Positions 17,964 to 26,792 of a stretch of 64,000 bases of DNA are shown here, piece by piece. A program made the translations under genes and the position numbers. Source of the DNA: Clostridium_F caseinilyticum (GTDB taxonomy: Bacteria; Bacillota; Clostridia; Clostridiales; Clostridiaceae); the NCBI RefSeq assembly GCF_046127645.1, contig NZ_CP175919.1; one strand, 5' to 3'. Every line of letters starts with the position of its first letter. The stretch's first letter is position 1. A model generated the notes under the pieces. It saw only the letters and a list, made by a program, of their open reading frames with translations. It was not told the origin of the DNA and ran no database searches.

Positions 17964-19430
17964 TTATTTAAAATTAGATTTTAAATTTAGATAATTTATA
18001 CTTAAACCTATTACTATCCAAAATGGAGTATACCACATTATGCTACTTGGAGCAAAAGATAAAAATATAAATCCAAACATTAAACATGCAAATAATAATG
18101 ATTTTGAATTTTTCATTTCTTCTCTAGAATGTAACATTAAGTTTTTAATTATAATATGTAAATAAGTATATATATAATATAGGAAAAATAGTATCCCAAA
18201 ATTTCCTAAAATCTCAAACCATAGACTATGGACATTGAATACCCCAAATGTATTGTCCATTTTCTCAATATGTCTTTCTATATTTCCTGGACCAAACCCC
18301 AAATAATGCTTTTCATAAAAAACACCATTTACAACATCATACATAAGTGTAACTCTTTGATTATCCGAACCCTTTTTACCAATAGCTATTGGTGGCTGTT
18401 CTATAGTTGAATCTTGTTTCTTAAAATTAAAGAATTTAGAAGTAGAGAATTTTCCATAATACGGTTTCATAGATGGTATACATGATATTAGCACAAATAC
18501 TAAAACAGTAACTGAAAATATTTGTGTAAGTTGAAATATTTTTCTTTTATTATTTTTAAATTTAAGAATATAAAATCCCATACAAAACAATATTATCAAA
18601 AATATACTTATCCATGCTGTTCTTGATCTAGTAAATATAAGATTTATTTGAGCTATTATATATAATAAAGTATATATAATTTTATCTTTTTTATTATTAG
18701 AAAATAAAAAAGCTATAGCTAAAGTTGTCATTCCTAAGACTAAAAATACAGCATAATTATTAGGATTATAAAAAAACGTTACCGGTATATGTTTTACATA
18801 CTCAATTTGTGCCGCTATAGGATCCCATTCCACAAAATGATTCCTTATACCATAAGATACTCCACATATTTCTAATACACCTAAAAATAATATACCTGCA
18901 AATAAATATTTTAAGAATTTCAAAGTAAATTCTATTTTTTTTTCATTCTTATTATGAAAACATATCATTATTGCTAAAGATACCATTATAAAAAAATTAT
19001 ATATATATTTTATAGCTAATTTTTTACTGTCTGCTATAAACATCGTAAAAATCATATATAATATAAAAATCACCAAAAATGAAACATATGGATTCTTAAA
19101 TAATTTCTTTATATTTATATTCTTTCTATTTTTTATACAATAAATCATTAATCCCAACATATAAATAAATAATGTAACATAAAAATAGTATATGGAATAT
19201 CTGCTAGTTAATGGAATCTCCATTGAGAAATTGATTATCGCTAATAATAAAGTACTATAATATAAGTAGTCCTTAATATTTTTTGCAAATTTTTTATATA
19301 TAATAAATAAATAAATTACTGTAAATATTTGGATAAAAATTCTATTTGGAAAAACTAAAAAATTTAATAGTACTAAAATTGATAATATTATAAACATTAA
19401 TTTAGATTGATCATAAACCTTGCTGTTCAT
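17964..19430 (-). CDS. O-antigen ligase/polymerase-like membrane protein
   Basis: A 488-residue protein with about a dozen hydrophobic segments. The central SRTAWISIFLIILFCMGF and the large extracytoplasmic loop with VNGVFYEKHYLGFGPGNI followed by FNVHSLWFEILGNFGILFF match the Wzy_C/WaaL pattern (a conserved His in a periplasmic loop before a helix). It is longer than the second family member at 10778-12022. One of the pair may polymerise and the other ligate, or each may serve a different glycan; the sequence does not decide. ATG 19430 follows GGAGGTTAGTA. Confidence 0.8.
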   Translation of the reverse strand: MNSKVYDQSKLMFIILSILVLLNFLVFPNRIFIQIFTVIYLFIIYKKFAKNIKDYLYYSTLLLAIINFSMEIPLTSRYSIYYFYVTLFIYMLGLMIYCIKNRKNINIKKLFKNPYVSFLVIFILYMIFTMFIADSKKLAIKYIYNFFIMVSLAIMICFHNKNEKKIEFTLKFLKYLFAGILFLGVLEICGVSYGIRNHFVEWDPIAAQIEYVKHIPVTFFYNPNNYAVFLVLGMTTLAIAFLFSNNKKDKIIYTLLYIIAQINLIFTRSRTAWISIFLIILFCMGFYILKFKNNKRKIFQLTQIFSVTVLVFVLISCIPSMKPYYGKFSTSKFFNFKKQDSTIEQPPIAIGKKGSDNQRVTLMYDVVNGVFYEKHYLGFGPGNIERHIEKMDNTFGVFNVHSLWFEILGNFGILFFLYYIYTYLHIIIKNLMLHSREEMKNSKSLLFACLMFGFIFLSFAPSSIMWYTPFWIVIGLSINYLNLKSNFK

Positions 19431-19473
19431 TACTAACCTCCGTACTCTTTACATTTTATTACTATAAATAAAT

Positions 19474-20220
19474 TTATTGATTTTGCAATAATTGTTCTTC
19501 TGGAACATCCTTAAAGACTTTTGCTGGAGTTCCCGCAACTATTTTAGCTTTTTCTACATCTTTAGTTATTAAACTTCCTGCTGCTACAAAACCATCTTCA
19601 TGTATTATTTTTCCTGGCAATACAACTGCACCTACTCCTATTCTTCCACCCTTTTTAACTGTAACTCCTTTAAACTTACCAAATCTTTCTTTTGATCGAG
19701 CAGCATAATTATCATTAGATGTTACTACACAAGGAGCAATAAAAACATAATCTTCTACTTCTGAATATGCTGTTAAATATACATTAGTTTGAATTTTACA
19801 ATTAGAACCTACTGTACAAAAGTTTTCTATAGTTGCTCCTTTTCCTATTATAGTTCTTTCTCCTATAGATACATCTTCTCTTATAACAGCTAAATCAGCG
19901 ACTAAAGTTTTGCTACCTATTTTAGATCCTATATATATTATTACTCCCGCTCCTATTAGACATTCATCATTAATTTGACATGGTTCAAATTTTTTATCAT
20001 CTTTAAATATACTATTTACTGATCTCATAGGCTCTTTTCCTATTACAGCATTATCATCTATTCTTACATTGTTACCCACAACTGTTCCTTTATGTATAAT
20101 TACATTATGTCCTATAATACAATTTTCACCTATAACTACATCATCTTCTATAACAGCAAATCTTCCTATTTGAACGTTATTACCTAATTTAGATTTTGGT
20201 GATATATAATTCATTTCCAT
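19474..20220 (-). CDS. hexapeptide-repeat N-acetyltransferase, WbpD/WlbB-like
   Basis: A 248-residue left-handed beta-helix acyltransferase. Imperfect hexapeptide repeats ([LIV]-G-x4) run through most of the chain: IGRFAVIEDDVVIGENCIIG, IGAGVIIYIGSKIG, and VGAVVLPGKIIHEDGFVAAG near the C-terminus. Its position next to WbpA- and WbpB-like genes suggests it acetylates the 3-amino group of UDP-GlcNAc3NA, as WbpD does. The WbpE-type aminotransferase that would make that substrate is missing from the locus. ATG 20220 is preceded by AGGAG at good spacing. Confidence 0.8.
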   Translation of the reverse strand: MEMNYISPKSKLGNNVQIGRFAVIEDDVVIGENCIIGHNVIIHKGTVVGNNVRIDDNAVIGKEPMRSVNSIFKDDKKFEPCQINDECLIGAGVIIYIGSKIGSKTLVADLAVIREDVSIGERTIIGKGATIENFCTVGSNCKIQTNVYLTAYSEVEDYVFIAPCVVTSNDNYAARSKERFGKFKGVTVKKGGRIGVGAVVLPGKIIHEDGFVAAGSLITKDVEKAKIVAGTPAKVFKDVPEEQLLQNQ

Positions 20221-20249
20221 ATTTCCACTCCTATATAAAATAAAATTTT

Positions 20250-20293
20250 AAAATTACCACCATAATATAATATCATATTTTGATGGTAATTTT
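20250..20293 (-). terminator. intercistronic hairpin, possible attenuator or terminator
   Basis: AAAATTACCA pairs with TGGTAATTTT across an A/T-rich loop, followed on the minus strand by TTTTAAAATTTTATTTT. It lies between the WbpB-like and WbpD-like genes and may lower downstream expression. Confidence 0.5.
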
Positions 20294-20318
20294 TAAAAAT
20301 TAAACTTTATTTAATAAT

Positions 20319-21428
20319 TTATTTATTTATCTTTTCTACATTTACCATATCCATGGTTGAGAAATTGTTAAATGGAAATTTAACTGGCATGCCTGTAAGC
20401 CTTGATTTATAAGCGGCTAATATTATTGCCATACCTTTTTTACCTTCTTCACCACTTACTAGAGGTGATCTATCTTCTCTTATAGCATCTATTGTATCTT
20501 TAAATAATGGAGTATGTCCAAAACCATATACTGAATCCGGATCTCCCTCTTGAGCTTTTAATATATCTTTTTCTTCATTTTCAGTTTCATCTTCAAATTT
20601 CCAAGTTTCTATTTTATTAACGGCAAGTCCACCTATACAAGCTGTACCTTTTTCTCCAAATACACTTAAAGTTTCTTCTAAATTTTTAGGATATACACAA
20701 GCACTTCCTTCAACTATTCCTATAGCTCTATTTTTAAATCTTATTACTATAGCCCCAAAGTCTTCTGCTTCTATATCTCTTAAAAAAGTGTCACATTGAG
20801 CATAAACTGTATCAATTTCTCCACCCATCATCCATTGAAGTAAATCTATATTGTGTATACATTGATTCATCAAAGTACCACCATCAAGTTCCCAAGTTCC
20901 TCTCCATGAAGCTTGATAATAGTATCCCATATTTCTATTCCATAATATTCTTGCAGTACCATTTACTAATCTTCCGAATCTATTAGCTTCTACTGCTCTT
21001 CTTAATTGCTGTATTGGTTTATTAAATCTATTTTGATGACTTACACAAAGCTTAACATTATTTTTCTTTGCTGATTCTATCATTTTATCTGCATCATCTA
21101 TAGATAATGCCATAGGTTTTTCACATATTATGTGTTTTTTCTTATCCATACAGTTTATAGCTATTTCTGGGTGATATCCACTTTCTGTAGCTATTGTAAC
21201 TATATCTATATCTTCTTTTTCTAACATTTCTTCATAATCTGTATATATATTTACATTAACTGCTTTATCCAATTTTGATATATAATCATTTTTCTTCTCT
21301 ATAGCTTTTTCTTCAAGCACATCACAAACTGCTACTAATTCAGCATCTTCTTTATTGTTTATTATCGCTTCAACATGTTTATAAGAAATTCTTCCACAAC
21401 CAACAATAGCAAATTTTAATTTTTCCAT
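20319..21428 (-). CDS. Gfo/Idh/MocA oxidoreductase, WbpB/WlbA-like
   Basis: NAD(P)-dependent sugar dehydrogenase of 369 residues. The N-terminal Rossmann domain has FAIVGCGRISYKHVEAI (about 6-22) and the conserved ICEKPMALS (Glu103-Lys104-Pro105). The C-terminal alpha/beta domain carries GGTLMNQCIHNIDLLQWMMG with the expected catalytic-region His. Neighbouring WbpA-like and WbpD-like genes indicate the WbpB role: oxidising UDP-GlcNAcA at C3 to the 3-keto sugar. That substrate is inferred from context. ATG 21428 follows GGAGGTATAGTA. Confidence 0.85.
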   Translation of the reverse strand: MEKLKFAIVGCGRISYKHVEAIINNKEDAELVAVCDVLEEKAIEKKNDYISKLDKAVNVNIYTDYEEMLEKEDIDIVTIATESGYHPEIAINCMDKKKHIICEKPMALSIDDADKMIESAKKNNVKLCVSHQNRFNKPIQQLRRAVEANRFGRLVNGTARILWNRNMGYYYQASWRGTWELDGGTLMNQCIHNIDLLQWMMGGEIDTVYAQCDTFLRDIEAEDFGAIVIRFKNRAIGIVEGSACVYPKNLEETLSVFGEKGTACIGGLAVNKIETWKFEDETENEEKDILKAQEGDPDSVYGFGHTPLFKDTIDAIREDRSPLVSGEEGKKGMAIILAAYKSRLTGMPVKFPFNNFSTMDMVNVEKINK

Positions 21429-21452
21429 TACTATACCTCCAAATTTTACTAA

Positions 21453-21482
21453 TTAGGATAAGTCCAAAAGAACTTATCCTAT
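21453..21482 (-). other. intercistronic hairpin
   Basis: AGGATAAGT and ACTTATCCT form a perfect nine-pair stem immediately after the WbpA stop codon. No U-tract follows on the minus strand, so it is more likely a processing or mRNA-stability structure than a strong terminator. Confidence 0.5.
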
Positions 21483-21490
21483 TATCAATA

Positions 21491-22807
21491 TTATAGTTTG
21501 TGTATTTTTTCTCTATTATTTTTTACATCCTTTGTAGCATTTCTTGTATCATATAAAATTTTAGCTTTTTCTACTATATGTTCATAATTATAACAACTAT
21601 GGTTTGTAGTTATAATTACAATATCAGCTTGTTCTAATCCTTTTTCTAAATCTACTGATTTATATAATTTACCTTTATGTTTAAATTCAGGTATATATGG
21701 ATCATTAACCTGTACATTAGCCCCATTTTCTTCTAGATGTTCTATTACTTTTAATGTTGGAGATTCTCTCATATCATCTATATCATTTTTATAAGCAGCA
21801 CCTAGTAATAAAACCTTTGATCCATTCATAGCCTTTTTATCTTCATTTAATAACTTCATAGCATTTTCTACTACAAATTCAGGCATACGGTCATTAATTT
21901 CTCCTGATACTTCAATTAATCTTGTATGGAAATCATATTCTTTAGCTTTCCATTCTAAATAGAAAGGATCTAGTGGTATGCAGTGTCCTCCAAGACCTGG
22001 ACCTGGATAAAATGCCATAAATCCATAAGGTTTTGTTTTAGCTGCATCTATAACTTCAAATACATCTATATTCATTTTTTTACATAATATAGCCATTTCA
22101 TTAGCTAATCCTATATTTATATTTCTAAATGTATTCTCTAATATTTTTTCCATTTCAGCTACTGCTGGTGAAGATACTACATATACCTCTCCCTCTAAAA
22201 CGCTTCTATAAAGCATAGCAGCCACTTCTGTACAATCTTTTGTACAACCACCTACAACTTTAGGTGTATTTTTAGTTTTAAATTGTTTATTACCTGGATC
22301 AACTCTCTCTGGTGAAAATCCTAAGAAGAAATCTTTTCCACATTTTAATCCTGTGTCTTCAAGTATTGGTTTTAAAATTTCTTCTGTTGTTCCTGGATAT
22401 GTTGTACTTTCAAGAACTACAAGCATACCTTTATGAATATGTTTTGCAATACTTTTAGTTGAACTAACTACATAAGATATATCAGGTTGTTTATATAAAT
22501 CTAATGGTGTTGGTACACATATAGCTACTGCATCCACTTCGCTAACAAAAGAAAAATCTGTAGTCGCTTTTAATTTTCCTTCTTTAACCAAATCAGCTAA
22601 CTCATTGTCAACTATATCGCCTATATAGTTTTTACCTTCGTTAACTAATTCTACTTTTTTATCTTGAACATCAAAACCTATAACTTCAAATCCAGCTTTA
22701 GCTTTCTCTACAGCTAGTGGAAGCCCTACATATCCTAATCCTACTACGCCTAATTTAGCTGTTTTATTTTCTAATTTAGTTATTAAATCCCTTTTTAATT
22801 GTGACAT
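21491..22807 (-). CDS. UDP-N-acetylglucosamine/ManNAc 6-dehydrogenase, WbpA-like
   Basis: NAD-dependent nucleotide-sugar dehydrogenase oxidising C6 of a UDP-HexNAc to the uronic acid. With the start at ATG 22807 (perfect AGGAGGT upstream; an extension to 22834 lacks one) it has 438 residues. Landmarks: LGVVGLGYVGLPLA (GxGxxG at about 23-28), FSPERVDPGNKQF, and the catalytic cysteine in GLGGHCIPLDPFY (Cys276). The FSPER-x-DPGN form and the adjacent WbpB- and WbpD-like genes favour UDP-GlcNAc as substrate. WecC-type activity on UDP-ManNAc is the main alternative, as wecB is in the same locus. Confidence 0.88.
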   Translation of the reverse strand: MSQLKRDLITKLENKTAKLGVVGLGYVGLPLAVEKAKAGFEVIGFDVQDKKVELVNEGKNYIGDIVDNELADLVKEGKLKATTDFSFVSEVDAVAICVPTPLDLYKQPDISYVVSSTKSIAKHIHKGMLVVLESTTYPGTTEEILKPILEDTGLKCGKDFFLGFSPERVDPGNKQFKTKNTPKVVGGCTKDCTEVAAMLYRSVLEGEVYVVSSPAVAEMEKILENTFRNINIGLANEMAILCKKMNIDVFEVIDAAKTKPYGFMAFYPGPGLGGHCIPLDPFYLEWKAKEYDFHTRLIEVSGEINDRMPEFVVENAMKLLNEDKKAMNGSKVLLLGAAYKNDIDDMRESPTLKVIEHLEENGANVQVNDPYIPEFKHKGKLYKSVDLEKGLEQADIVIITTNHSCYNYEHIVEKAKILYDTRNATKDVKNNREKIHKL

Positions 22808-22917
22808 TTTTATACCTCCTAGTACAACGCACAAACGCTTAATTTATATATTTTTAATTTTTTGTGATTATATCATACTTACTATTAATATATTAACTTA
22901 AATTTATTTCTTGCTTT

Positions 22918-24780
22918 TTAAATATTATTTTTTCTTTTATATGTTGGAACTTTCTTTTCTATTAATTTAAATATTTCACCTTTATTATTATAAACAACTT
23001 TCTTAAATTCTTCTATAGATTTTTCTACAAATGCTATGTCATTTTCTATAGGTTTTTCCACAAATATCTTATCATGTTCTGTGGATGTTAAAGCTATTTC
23101 ATCCATTAATAGCTCTTCATATAATTTTTCCCCAGGTCTTAATCCTGTATACTCAATTTTAATGTCTTCTTCTGGTTTGTATCCAGATAAAGTTATCAAA
23201 TCTTTAGCTAAATCTACAATTTTAACTGGCTTTCCCATATCTAAAACAAATATTTCTCCACCTTTTGCCATAGCAGCAGCTTGTATAACTAATTGAGCTG
23301 CTTCTGGTATAGTCATAAAATATCGATTTATTTCTGGGTGTGTTACAGTAACAGGCCCACCATGAGATATTTGTTTTTTAAACAATGGAATAACTGATCC
23401 ATTACTTCCTAAAACATTTCCAAATCTAACTGCCACAAACTCAGTTTTACTTATTTTATTAAAAGCTTGAATCATTATTTCACAAAATCTTTTTGTAGCC
23501 CCCATAATATTAGTTGGATTAACAGCTTTATCTGTACTTATTTGTACAAATCGTTCAATTTCAAATTCATGAGCACACTTTATCAAATTATATGTACCTA
23601 TTACATTATTTTTAATAGCTTCTGCTGGATTCTCTTCCATTAATGGTACATGCTTATGAGCTGCTGCATGAAAAACTACACTTGGATTATATAATGAAAA
23701 TATATCTTTTAATCTCTTTTCATCTCTTATAGACGCTATTATAACAGCTTTATCTAACTCTGGATATTTATAATTCAGTTCCATTTGAACATCATAGGCA
23801 TTGTTTTCATATATATCTAATATTAGAAGTTTTTTAGGTGAAAATTTAGCTATTTGCCTGCAAAGTTCTGAGCCTATAGAACCCCCTCCACCAGTAACTA
23901 AAACTACTTTATCCTTTATATACTTATTTATACAACTATCATCTAATTTAACTTCTTCTCTTCCAAGCAAATCCTCAATGCTCACATCTCTTAACTTGCT
24001 CATATTAAACTTACCTTGTATTATTTTATCCATACTTGGTAAGGTTTTTAGTTTACAACTAGTTTCTTTACATATAGATACTATTTCGCTTTTTATTGAA
24101 GATGCTGCTGAAGGTATAGCTAATATTATTTCATCTATTTTTTTATTTCTAGATATCTTTATAATACTTTCTCTTCCCCCTAAAACAGGTATACCATTTA
24201 TTCTTTTTCCTAACTTTTCTATATCATCATCTATAAGACCTATTATTCTATAGTTTAATTCTTTATTTCTTTTTATTTCTTTTATAATAAGAGCTGCTGC
24301 ATCCCCTGCCCCTATTATAAGTAACTTCTTTTCTTTAGAATTACAGTTACATTTGTTCTTATTAGATTCTTTATCTTCTATAACCCTATATATAAATCTT
24401 GTACCACCTAAAGATACTATAGACAAAATCCAAAATATTATATGTACAGTAAATGGGAATCTATAATAATTACTCTCTAAAATTTTATAATTAATAAAAT
24501 AGCTATAAATTATAAATATAAAATTAGATATAGAAATTGAATAAATTATAGACATAAGTTCTTCTACTGAAGCATATTTCCATATGCTACTATATAAATT
24601 AAATATTTTATTAAAAAATAAGGTTATTATTATAACTGGAATTACTGATAACTTAAAAAATATCATATATTTTTTAAATTCCGAAGCCATACCAAAATCA
24701 AACCTTAGTAAAATTGCTAAATATAATGATAAAATTATTAATAATATATCGTAGAGAATCAATTTCCTATCTTTTCTCAT
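22918..24780 (-). CDS. membrane-bound UDP-sugar 4,6-dehydratase, PglF/WbpM/CapD-like
   Basis: Converts UDP-GlcNAc to UDP-4-keto-6-deoxy-GlcNAc, precursor of bacillosamine- or QuiNAc-type sugars. The 620 residues contain four N-terminal membrane segments (about 8-130), a first nucleotide-binding domain (LLIIGAGDAAALIIKEI, about 153-169), and the SDR domain with VVLVTGGGGSIGSELC (about 292-307). The catalytic region is STDKAVNPTNIMGATKR, where Met426-x3-Lys430 replaces the usual Tyr-x3-Lys, as in WbpM and PglF. It is the first gene of the locus and probably provides the sugar used by the phosphoglycosyl transferase at 5585-6238. Confidence 0.9.
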   Translation of the reverse strand: MRKDRKLILYDILLIILSLYLAILLRFDFGMASEFKKYMIFFKLSVIPVIIITLFFNKIFNLYSSIWKYASVEELMSIIYSISISNFIFIIYSYFINYKILESNYYRFPFTVHIIFWILSIVSLGGTRFIYRVIEDKESNKNKCNCNSKEKKLLIIGAGDAAALIIKEIKRNKELNYRIIGLIDDDIEKLGKRINGIPVLGGRESIIKISRNKKIDEIILAIPSAASSIKSEIVSICKETSCKLKTLPSMDKIIQGKFNMSKLRDVSIEDLLGREEVKLDDSCINKYIKDKVVLVTGGGGSIGSELCRQIAKFSPKKLLILDIYENNAYDVQMELNYKYPELDKAVIIASIRDEKRLKDIFSLYNPSVVFHAAAHKHVPLMEENPAEAIKNNVIGTYNLIKCAHEFEIERFVQISTDKAVNPTNIMGATKRFCEIMIQAFNKISKTEFVAVRFGNVLGSNGSVIPLFKKQISHGGPVTVTHPEINRYFMTIPEAAQLVIQAAAMAKGGEIFVLDMGKPVKIVDLAKDLITLSGYKPEEDIKIEYTGLRPGEKLYEELLMDEIALTSTEHDKIFVEKPIENDIAFVEKSIEEFKKVVYNNKGEIFKLIEKKVPTYKRKNNI

Positions 24781-24816
24781 ATAATCACTTCCTTAAACTC
24801 TAAACTCTACTTATTT

Positions 24817-24844
24817 ATTTTACATCATTGATAAAATTATTCAA
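24817..24844 (-). promoter_or_regulatory. putative promoter of the polysaccharide locus
   Basis: On the minus strand TTGAAT (24844-24839) and TAAAAT (24822-24817) are 16 bp apart, about 40 bp upstream of the 4,6-dehydratase start. In DNA this AT-rich such matches arise by chance, so support is moderate. Confidence 0.4.
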
Positions 24845-25090
24845 CAATTTTTTGCAATATCTTTATTTTATCATATATACAATAAATAAAAAATATCATT
24901 TAGAATTTATAAATGAATTAAGAAGGAGATGTCGTATTAGCATAAAAAATATGCTAACGCGGCAGCGTTTTTTGTGTATTTCATAGAAAATTTCTACCTT
25001 CGAATAAGCTCAATAATTAAAAAATGGCGCACTTTAATAAGCCTCGATATTAAGGCTTTTTTGATTTGCAGAGCTTTTAAAGTTTAAAAA
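24845..25090. other. gene-free segment with hairpins at the edge of the IS1182 fossil
   Basis: No coding sequence is supported. Three short hairpins occur: TTAGCATA/TATGCTAA (24937-24957), AACGC-GGCA-GCGTT followed by six T (24956-24974), and AGCCT/AGGCT followed by T-rich sequence (25040-25062). The latter two are shaped like plus-strand terminators. This probably contains the 3' end of the decayed IS1182 element, but its inverted repeat cannot be placed. Confidence 0.4.
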
Positions 25091-26686
25091 TTATGCACTC
25101 TTTTTAAGTGGAGAAAGATGTGTTTCAGTTCTATCTCACTGGATTTTATTATATAGTTTATTTATATTATGTAATTTGCTAACAGAACACTTTTGGCCAA
25201 AACATTCTTTTTACCTTTACTTAAATATCTACCAAATCCTATATCCTGTTTTATTTGTGCAAAAAAACCTTCGGCTTGAATACTTCGATTCATTTTGAAT
25301 TTGCAGTCTTCTTCACTTACAATTCTTTCAAGGTTTTCTTTCCAAAGCATATTGAACAACTTTGAAGTTTCAAGTTTTTTAACTCTTTCTTCTAATGGCG
25401 TTTTACAGTTATGTCCTTTTATGCATTTGCTCTTATGAGCAAATTTACTGCAGTCCTCAGAAGTATAAATTGTTTTTTCACTTATATAGCCCGTCTCACT
25501 TTTCTTCTTATTAGTTTATTTACTATTATTGTTACAAGTATAATAATCACCTAATTCACTATAATCCATGTTTTCTATTCTGCTTATATCATCTTTATAT
25601 TTTCTTGTTTTTAATATTTCATAAATTACTAGTTTAACATATGATAATTGTTGATTCTCTTTAATATAAACATAATTTTCTTCGCTCTAGTAACCTGCAT
25701 CTGCAACAATTTTAAAATACTTAAAGTACAAGAAATTTTCCATACTTTTTATAAATGGAATCAATGTTGTGGTGTCCGTAGGCTTATCTCCAACAGTAAG
25801 CCATACTATGTACTCAGAGTCTACTCCATGCTGAACATTATAAATTGGCTTTAATTTACCGTTTTCCATAGCATTTTCTTTCATCCTCATAAATGTTGCA
25901 TCTTATCTGTTTTTGAATATCTATTACGTTTACCACAGGTATGAATTTTCTGTGTATATTCTTTAAGTTTATTGAGATATTGCTCAAGCTTTTCGATAGA
26001 ACGTTGAATTGAAGTTTTTCTTTTACCAGATCCATGTACAAACTTTATATTTTATTCATACTTCAAGGAGTAAAGTTTCTTGCATAGCTTTTTTACGTGC
26101 TTTATTTTTACTTTATTTTCATACATAACTTTTATTCCACACATTTCTTCATATTCATATACAAACTCAGCTAATTTACAAAGTAGTCTAGCTAAATTTT
26201 TTGATACTGCTTTTTTCCAGACAAAAGTATATTTATTTACATAAGCTTCTATTTTTGTACCATCAAGAAATATAGTATCTCCTAGCCATTCTCCAATTTC
26301 ATAAAGAAAATTTGTCATTTTAGCCATTATTATTTCTGAGCATGGAGCAAAATGATACTACGAAATCTTGCAAAGATAGAGTGATCTGAAACTGCCGAAC
26401 CTTCTAAAAGGTGCATAAAATTTATATCTCTTTTGCAGGCTGTTTCAATTTTCCTAGAAGAAGGAATAGGGCGCAATCTTCATAATTTGACGAGTCGTAT
26501 CTTGATTTTGCCTTAATTGGGAATAAGTCGAATATAAATCTGTTAAATCCATCTCCTCTACAAACTGACTTAACAAACACACTGGATCATTATTTGGAAT
26601 CAGTACTCAACATTTAGCGGAAGTTTTAGTTGATAATTTCCACGATTTGAAATATAATTTTCATGTAAATTAACGTATTTGCGCAT
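25091..26686 (-). pseudogene. degenerate IS1182-family transposase
   Basis: Fragments of one transposase can be read in order along the minus strand across several frames. They are MRKYVNLHENYISNRGNYQL (from 26686), then LLSQFVEEMDLTDLYSTYSQ, then FLDGTKIEAYVNKYTFVWKK (in 26327-26052), then ENGKLKPIYNVQHGVDSEYI with IVADAGY (25890-25687), and NRSIQAEGFFAQIKQDIGFG (25359-25162). The tail NKLYNKIQ ends near 25091. DGTKIEAxxNKYTFVWKK and the ADAGY motif are hallmarks of IS1182 transposases. Multiple frameshifts and internal stops make it inactive. It separates the polysaccharide locus from the autolysin genes. Confidence 0.85.
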
Positions 26687-26701
26687 ATATTAATTTTACC
26701 A

Positions 26702-26740
26702 TAAATCTTTCACTCTTTTGAGTGGCAGATTTATTTTTTT
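26702..26740 (+). other. hairpin upstream of the IS1182 fossil
   Basis: A two-part stem (TAAATCT + CACTC pairing with GAGTG + AGATTTA) followed by seven T on the plus strand. It is terminator-shaped and may protect the element from outside transcription or be part of its left end. Confidence 0.4.
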
Positions 26741-26745
26741 ACGTA

Positions 26746-26786
26746 AAAAGACTGTCGCACTAATTTTTTTAGCGCGACAGTCCTTT
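26746..26786 (-). terminator. rho-independent terminator of the GH73/amidase autolysin gene
   Basis: ACTGTCGC (26751-26758) pairs with GCGACAGT (26774-26781); on the minus strand the stem is followed by CTTTTT. It begins a few bases after the stop codon at 26793. Confidence 0.82.
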
Positions 26787-26792
26787 TCTAAA

